In this document: in pieces, positions 5,129-5,598 of the stretch | Layout: each line of letters begins with the position of its first letter | Position numbering within the stretch: the first letter of the stretch is position 1 | From: Cyclobacteriaceae bacterium | Lineage (GTDB): Bacteria > Bacteroidota > Bacteroidia > Cytophagales > Cyclobacteriaceae | DNA: 5,598 nucleotides | Assembly (NCBI GenBank): GCA_025455445.1 | Contig: JALOMN010000152.1 | Span: forward strand, 1-5,598 | Direction: 5' to 3' | The notes under the pieces: generated by a model | Database searches by the model: none | What the model was told of the DNA's origin: nothing | Seen by the model: the letters and a program-made list of their open reading frames with translations, nothing else | Made by a program: the position numbers and the translations under genes

Positions 5129-5501
5129 TCAATTTTCAATCGATTTTGACTTTTTTTGGATCAAGTGATGCCACAGAAATAAAACTCCCACCACCACAAA
5201 TGGCAAGGTGATCATGCCAATAATGGAAAGACTAATCCACACCGAATTATTCATACGGTAATTCCAGTTGAAGATAATGGGGGTAAATATCAAACCTATC
5301 AATAAAAATAAAATACCACAGTGTGGCCAATGCTAAAGAGGGAATCATATGAATCAGAAAACCACCAATTTGTTGCCAAATGGAGAGTCCAGATCCAAAT
5401 GCATCAAGAGCAAATAAACTGATAAATAAGATAGCGAGTATGCCAAGCACACGGGAAGCCCAATACACCACGCGGGCCACGCCTGTTTCGTGTTTTTTCA
5501 T
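5129..5501 (-). pseudogene. DUF7670-like four-TM membrane protein, broken by a frameshift
   Basis: The first part, from ATG 5499-5501 (MKKHETGVARVVYWASRVLG), runs through two hydrophobic helices including ILFISLFALDAFG and IGGFLIHMIPSLALA. In that frame it then ends early at 5247 with a non-family tail (FDIYPHYLQLELPYE). In the next minus frame the expected remainder is present: LIGLIFTPIIFNWNYRMNN, then SVWISLSIIGMITLPFVVVG, VLFLWHHLIQKKSKSIEN and TGA at 5129-5131. Joining the two gives about 124 residues, close to what I recall for this family of small membrane proteins. The shift must lie between a TAG in the second frame (5333-5335) and 5247. The A4/A5 runs (plus-strand 5301-5313), where one base too many would explain it, are the best site. 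Upstream in-frame ATGs reach 5585 behind AAAGGTG, but the family start fits 5501. A sequencing error is at least as likely as a real mutation. Confidence 0.7.
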
Positions 5502-5522
5502 AGTGAGGTTCATATTGATGAT

Positions 5523-5534
5523 ATTAATATTAAT
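5523..5534. repeat. 12-bp perfect palindrome upstream of the frameshifted membrane gene
   Basis: ATTAATATTAAT is its own reverse complement and lies 22 nt before the preferred start at 5501 on the minus strand. It could be a regulator site in the leader, but very AT-rich palindromes arise easily by chance. If translation really begins at 5585, it would lie inside the coding sequence. The last bases of the window (5586-5598) hold nothing I can identify. Confidence 0.25.
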
Positions 5535-5598
5535 AAACAAAGTTTGTGCAATGTCCTTCAATTTATCTATGACTTTCATCATCACCTTTCTGATTTTC

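Noticed and set aside
4822..5168. ORFs overlapping the VanZ-like gene and its 3' side
   Set aside because: The minus-strand ORF mirrors the VanZ-like gene, and the plus ORF 4965-5168 is out of frame with it and crosses into the antisense of the frameshifted gene.
5247..5335. Programmed ribosomal frameshift in the membrane gene
   Set aside because: The A/T runs are suggestive, but no classic slippery heptamer with a downstream structure is evident and I know of no recoding in this family; an indel is simpler.

Overview
The window looks like Bacteroidota DNA, probably Cytophagales-like, for most of its length. Signs are the AT-leaning genes with mostly weak Shine-Dalgarno sites, a lipoprotein ending in a Cys-rich 'GCKDPKAKN' type tail, a short-form HPF, and several small membrane proteins of kinds common in that phylum. 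The lineage is inferred from gene character only; no marker gene is present.

Region 1 (1-565) differs from the rest. By hand count it is about 50-55% GC, against roughly 40-45% elsewhere. It carries hoxE, the [2Fe-2S] diaphorase subunit of a bidirectional NAD-linked [NiFe] hydrogenase (or a closely related NuoE-like module). The natural start is probably ATG 46 behind AAAGGAG, but codon 13 of that frame is TAA (82-84), followed at once by a perfect 7-bp hairpin. Beyond the stop the conserved HoxE N-terminus continues in the same frame. A second ATG with a perfect AAGGAGG (535-541) lies at 548, where hoxF would be expected to begin. After only about six to eight codons that frame becomes the C-terminal third of a pirin (stop at 880). 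hoxF and the pirin N-terminus are both absent. This is either an in-frame rearrangement or a chimeric join in a clone or assembly; the 9-mer AAGCTTGAG (containing a HindIII site) sits exactly at the join.

Region 2 (890-3215) has a two-TM DUF3592-like protein (minus), a secreted PqqB-like metallo-beta-lactamase-fold protein (plus), then a minus-strand cluster: a new 49-aa basic protein with a perfect SD, ribosome hibernation factor HPF, and a 77-aa two-TM protein.

Region 3 (3216-5061) begins with a divergent intergenic stretch holding a perfect 9-bp inverted repeat. It continues with a tight plus-strand operon: a DUF1080-type lipoprotein, a small membrane PH-domain protein (2 nt later) and a VanZ-like membrane protein (0 nt later). 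This probably forms a cell-envelope unit of unknown purpose.

Region 4 (5062-5598) is a convergent minus-strand gene for a four-TM DUF7670-like protein. It is broken by a frameshift near 5300-5330; the missing C-terminal half is readable in the next frame down to a TGA at 5129-5131.

One nonsense codon, one frameshift and one chimeric ORF in 5.6 kb suggest either imperfect sequence (draft, clone or metagenome) or several decaying loci. I found no convincing new defence, mobile or CRISPR system. The most worthwhile items are the hox/pirin join, the interrupted reading frames and the unlisted 49-aa gene.
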